7,671 nucleotides of DNA. Origin: W11650 sp963550755. GTDB lineage: Bacteria; Bacillota; Clostridia; Lachnospirales; Vallitaleaceae. The stretch lies in NCBI GenBank assembly GCA_963550755.1, contig CAUVDV010000106.1:1-7671 (forward strand). The letters are read 5' to 3'. Under the pieces are notes generated by a model that saw only the letters and a list, made by a program, of their open reading frames with translations, ran no database searches and was not told the origin of the DNA. The position numbers and the translations under genes are program-made. Positions 5,764 through 7,671 of the stretch are shown here, in pieces (positions within the stretch are counted from its first letter, which is position 1; each line of letters starts with the position of its first letter).

Positions 5764-7029
5764 TCATTTCTTAAAGGTCTTTTCATGCTTAATCAAGGTT
5801 TCAATCGGCACGATAATATAGCCGTCGGAAATACTGTAATCAATCACAATCGGATTGCAGCCGCCCTTAAAACCGATGGTATTGATATTCATAACCACAT
5901 CGCACAAATTGCAGACGACTTGGCCATTGCGTTCATAATAGCCGGTTTCGCCGCAAATATCACAAGCGTCCAGCCCGATGCCGTAAGCGGATGAGTTCGG
6001 CTTTTTAATCACGATAAAGCGAACTGCCACCCCGTTTTCCGTCGTATAGGCAAAGCGGTGCAGCCTCCCGTCCTCCACCTGAGCCAAAGAAATATACATA
6101 TTATTATCTCGCTGTTCACATTCCTCAATCGGGGAAAGTGCCACCACCTTATTATCCCACATCCGGAAAAAGGTCAGCGTCAGAACAACCAAGGCAAAGC
6201 ACAGCGTCAAAGTCGTCGACCAACGCCGGATATTCAGCCATTTCGCCCGAATCTTACGATGCTCGGCCGGATTGGTATAGGGCTCCTGCACCCTAAAGCT
6301 CCGCAGCCACAACAGCAGCGGCACGATAAAAGCAACCAGCAGCACCACGTAAATAAACCAATCGCTTAAATTAGCCGCGTATCTGGCCAGCAAAAAAAAC
6401 GCTCGCCCCTTAACCAGCCTTCTGGCGTGCAATACCTGTACCGCTTTGGCCACCTGCTGAAAACCGTTAATAAATAAAACCAAATTTAAAATCCGGCTCA
6501 TCAGCCGAAGCTCCAGCCGCTTGGTCGTATGATAGACCGCCAGCGCCAGCAAAAGCGAAAGCAGCAATCCTAAGAAATAACCAATCAGCCGGTAAAAAAA
6601 AGCAGTGGAAAAAACAGATTCGCCGTTTAAGTTAAACTGAAAAGGATAGGCCAAAACTTCCGGCAGCGCATAAAAAACAAAGGTAAAGGCCAACACCGAA
6701 GTCAGGACGGGGGGGAGCCATTCGCCCTTCGTCCCCATTTTCCGCCGCAGTTGAGGATAGCTGAAGATATAGTAAAGCAGTAGGACAACGGTAGAAACGG
6801 CAAAAATCCGCACATTCCACATACCAACCCCGCCGGTATTATCAATCACTTTGGTCGCGTTTTTCAGGATCGCCCGCGCAATCGCCGCCGCTAACCCCGC
6901 TCCGGCGCCAAGTGTTAAAATGTACCGGCCTTTTTGCTTAAATCCGGCAAAAACATAAGCATAAAGCAGCCCCAGCAAAACCCCCAGCACAGCTGTGTTT
7001 TCCGTAACTAAAACCAAATATTTCAGCAT
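5764..7029 (-). CDS. DUF2318 domain membrane protein of a P19/Fet-type iron uptake system
   Basis: This 421-aa polytopic membrane protein corresponds to the Cj1660/FetA position of P19-type iron clusters. About seven or eight hydrophobic segments cover residues 5-28, 38-54, 73-90, 107-127, 142-166, 180-200, 222-243 and 271-288. They are followed by an extracytoplasmic C-terminal domain of about 130 residues. That domain has the DUF2318 pattern: CDIC (C356, C359), CNLC (C373, C376) and a further Cys in FKGGCNP (C391), with the ending D-Y-S-I-S-D-G-Y-I-I-V-P. The four CxxC cysteines plus C391 could bind iron or an Fe-S/metal centre, or act as a dithiol relay; the family function is not established. 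The start is supported by AAGGGG six bases before ATG. The stop lies only 9 bases before the first permease gene, which indicates one operon. The family call is firm and the biochemical role is not. Confidence 0.88.
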   Translation of the reverse strand: MLKYLVLVTENTAVLGVLLGLLYAYVFAGFKQKGRYILTLGAGAGLAAAIARAILKNATKVIDNTGGVGMWNVRIFAVSTVVLLLYYIFSYPQLRRKMGTKGEWLPPVLTSVLAFTFVFYALPEVLAYPFQFNLNGESVFSTAFFYRLIGYFLGLLLSLLLALAVYHTTKRLELRLMSRILNLVLFINGFQQVAKAVQVLHARRLVKGRAFFLLARYAANLSDWFIYVVLLVAFIVPLLLWLRSFRVQEPYTNPAEHRKIRAKWLNIRRWSTTLTLCFALVVLTLTFFRMWDNKVVALSPIEECEQRDNNMYISLAQVEDGRLHRFAYTTENGVAVRFIVIKKPNSSAYGIGLDACDICGETGYYERNGQVVCNLCDVVMNINTIGFKGGCNPIVIDYSISDGYIIVPIETLIKHEKTFKK

Positions 7030-7056
7030 AACGAACCCCTTTTTTATGAATCAACT

Positions 7057-7076
7057 GTTTCCTATTCGTTGGAAAC
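7057..7076. promoter_or_regulatory. Inverted repeat GTTTCC-N8-GGAAAC upstream of the DUF2318 gene
   Basis: Perfect 6-bp arms are separated by 8 bases and centred about 37 bases upstream of the DUF2318 start codon. The position suits an operator or a small leader hairpin. It does not match the Fur consensus (GATAATGATAATCATTATC) or a DtxR-type box that I know. I could not identify a convincing -35/-10 pair beside it, so its function is open. Confidence 0.3.
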
Positions 7077-7281
7077 GATATTTTTTGCTTTTAGCGTTCC
7101 GCCAAACACGAATTCGCGTGACACCGCCCGATACTTCCGCCAGTCACCGCACAGAGAAAAACACGCAGCCGCAAGACTGGCACTAATATGCCGCCTGTAA
7201 TACTCAGAAGCTCCGGGTGGCCTTTATCAGCCTTTTTCCGTTTCCGGGCATTACACGCCGCATATGGTATTTTTTTAACAC

Positions 7282-7316
7282 GATAAGCCAATGCCGCTAA
7301 GCGGCACTGGCTTATC
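7282..7316 (-). repeat. Near-perfect 16-bp hairpin with 3-nt loop
   Basis: On the minus strand the arm GATAAGCCAGTGCCGC is followed by TTA and then GCGGCATTGGCTTATC. The arms pair over 16 bp with a single G-U wobble. On the minus strand it is followed by GTGTTAAAAAAA and on the plus strand by CCCTGATT, so neither side has the U-tract of an intrinsic terminator. It lies about 85 bases downstream of the Tp34 stop. It could be a 3'-end stabiliser of the Tp34 message, a processing site, or a REP-like element. Confidence 0.75.
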
Positions 7317-7326
7317 CCTGATTCAC

Positions 7327-7348
7327 CAGCCGGCGAACCGCCGGGCTG
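7327..7348 (-). repeat. GC-rich hairpin next to the 16-bp hairpin
   Basis: On the minus strand CAGCCCGGCG, GTT, CGCCGGCTG folds into a 9-bp GC-rich stem with one bulged C and a 3-nt loop. It ends 10 bases before the larger hairpin, so the transcript would carry two strong stems in tandem. There is no T-run after it. Confidence 0.6.
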
Positions 7349-7399
7349 CCTCAACCAATTAACCTCTGCCTGCGATAGGACGATCTCGCAGAGCGCAGA

Positions 7400-7671
7400 T
7401 TATTTCCATTCCTGCGGAGTGTATTCCCAGCCTTCGTGAGTAACCTGCAGGTTGCCATTCTTGAAGTATTCGTCAAACGAACCTCCCGGACCGGTTTCTG
7501 CATCGGTGTGCAGCAGATATCCGTTTTCTTCCGGGCTGTGGAACGTAAAGGTAACCGCATAGGTGTCAGCCTTATCCAACTTAATGTTAGCGCCGTAGTG
7601 CGGGCCGTCGGAAGCACTCATAACCATGAAAGTACCTTCGGCAGCAACATCACCCTTGCCGTTATTGCCGA
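7400..7671 (-). CDS. Tp34/P19-family periplasmic iron-binding protein, C-terminal part (5' end beyond window)
   Basis: This is the last 89 codons of a reading frame that is still open at the right edge, ending in TAA. The family (Tp34 of Treponema, P19 of Campylobacter, FetP of E. coli) comprises extracytoplasmic proteins that bind Cu/Fe and work with an FTR1-type permease in iron uptake. The sequence shows the family signature M-S-A-S-D-G-P-H-Y-G-A-N (about 7621-7586). The metal-ligand Met lies seven residues before the first His (codon 7600-7598), and a second His follows 30 residues later in LLHTDAETG (codon 7510-7508). From memory this matches the Met90/His97/His127 spacing of FetP. The conserved ending with EYF and a final Trp-rich stretch is also typical. 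The N-terminal ligands and signal sequence lie outside the window. It heads the iron-transport gene set downstream on the same strand, after a 370-base structured gap. The family call is firm; whether it is a lipoprotein cannot be seen. Confidence 0.88.
   Translation of the reverse strand, partial: GNNGKGDVAAEGTFMVMSASDGPHYGANIKLDKADTYAVTFTFHSPEENGYLLHTDAETGPGGSFDEYFKNGNLQVTHEGWEYTPQEWK

Larger units (their letters stand above)
7030..7399. other. 370-base non-coding gap with several inverted repeats
   Basis: The gap separates the Tp34 stop codon from the DUF2318 start. I see no convincing gene in it. An 87-codon minus-strand frame starting at a TTG (7354) reads through the hairpins and resembles no protein I know. 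The gap holds a GC-rich hairpin (7327-7348), a long near-perfect hairpin (7282-7316), a 7-bp inverted repeat GCCAGTC/GACTGGC (7139-7145 and 7175-7181), and GTTTCC/GGAAAC (7057-7076) just upstream of the DUF2318 ribosome binding site. No T-run follows the hairpins on the minus strand, so they do not look like ordinary intrinsic terminators. A role in mRNA processing or differential expression of Tp34 is possible but inferred. Confidence 0.6.

Noticed and set aside
7282..7316. Intrinsic terminator at the 16-bp hairpin
   Set aside because: The stem is strong but is followed by A-rich sequence on the minus strand and no T-run on either strand.
7091..7354. 87-codon minus-strand frame in the Tp34-DUF2318 gap
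   Set aside because: It relies on a TTG start, runs straight through two strong hairpins, has an odd basic composition and resembles no protein I know.

Overview
The window looks like part of a chromosome from an anaerobic member of the Bacillota (Clostridia or Negativicutes type). The signs are strong AGGAGG-like ribosome binding sites, a lipoprotein with a Gram-positive-style lipobox, moderate GC, and a gene set known from gut anaerobes. The lineage is an inference; no rRNA or taxonomic marker gene is present. Every supported gene is on the minus strand, so transcription runs from right (7671) to left (1).

In transcript order the layout is as follows. (1) The C-terminal part of a Tp34/P19-type periplasmic iron-binding protein enters at the right edge (7671-7400). 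(2) A 370-base gap carries three or more inverted repeats, including a near-perfect 16-bp hairpin. (3) A DUF2318 polytopic membrane protein follows, with a cysteine-rich extracytoplasmic tail (7029-5764). (4) Two MacB/FtsX-type ABC permeases (5754-4462 and 4411-3251) and their LolD/MacB-type ATPase (3164-2487) come next. (5) After a GC-rich hairpin there is an FMN-binding lipoprotein with a covalent-flavinylation motif (2256-1813). (6) Then come an unrecognised 166-aa exported protein that also contains a D-x-x-S-G-A-T motif (1620-1120) and, 5 bases on, a five-helix cytochrome b resembling fumarate reductase/succinate dehydrogenase membrane subunits (1114-575). (7) A 468-base non-coding stretch is built largely of degenerate tandem repeats. 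(8) The first 35 codons of an FAD-binding flavoprotein run off the left edge (106-1).

Genes (1), (3) and (4) match the core of the P19/FetMP-type ferrous/ferric iron uptake cluster known from Campylobacter (p19 and the cj1660-cj1663 region) and E. coli (fetMP-fetABCD). In those clusters the last genes encode thioredoxin-like periplasmic redox proteins. Here that position holds a flavin/heme module: FMN lipoprotein, a second possible flavin-carrying protein, a diheme-type cytochrome b and an FAD flavoprotein. The working model, which is inference, is that membrane or cytoplasmic reducing power passes through the cytochrome b to flavins outside the membrane and sets the redox state of iron, or of thiols in the transporter, during uptake. 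The permease partner of Tp34 (FTR1 family) would be expected just beyond the right edge but is not visible.
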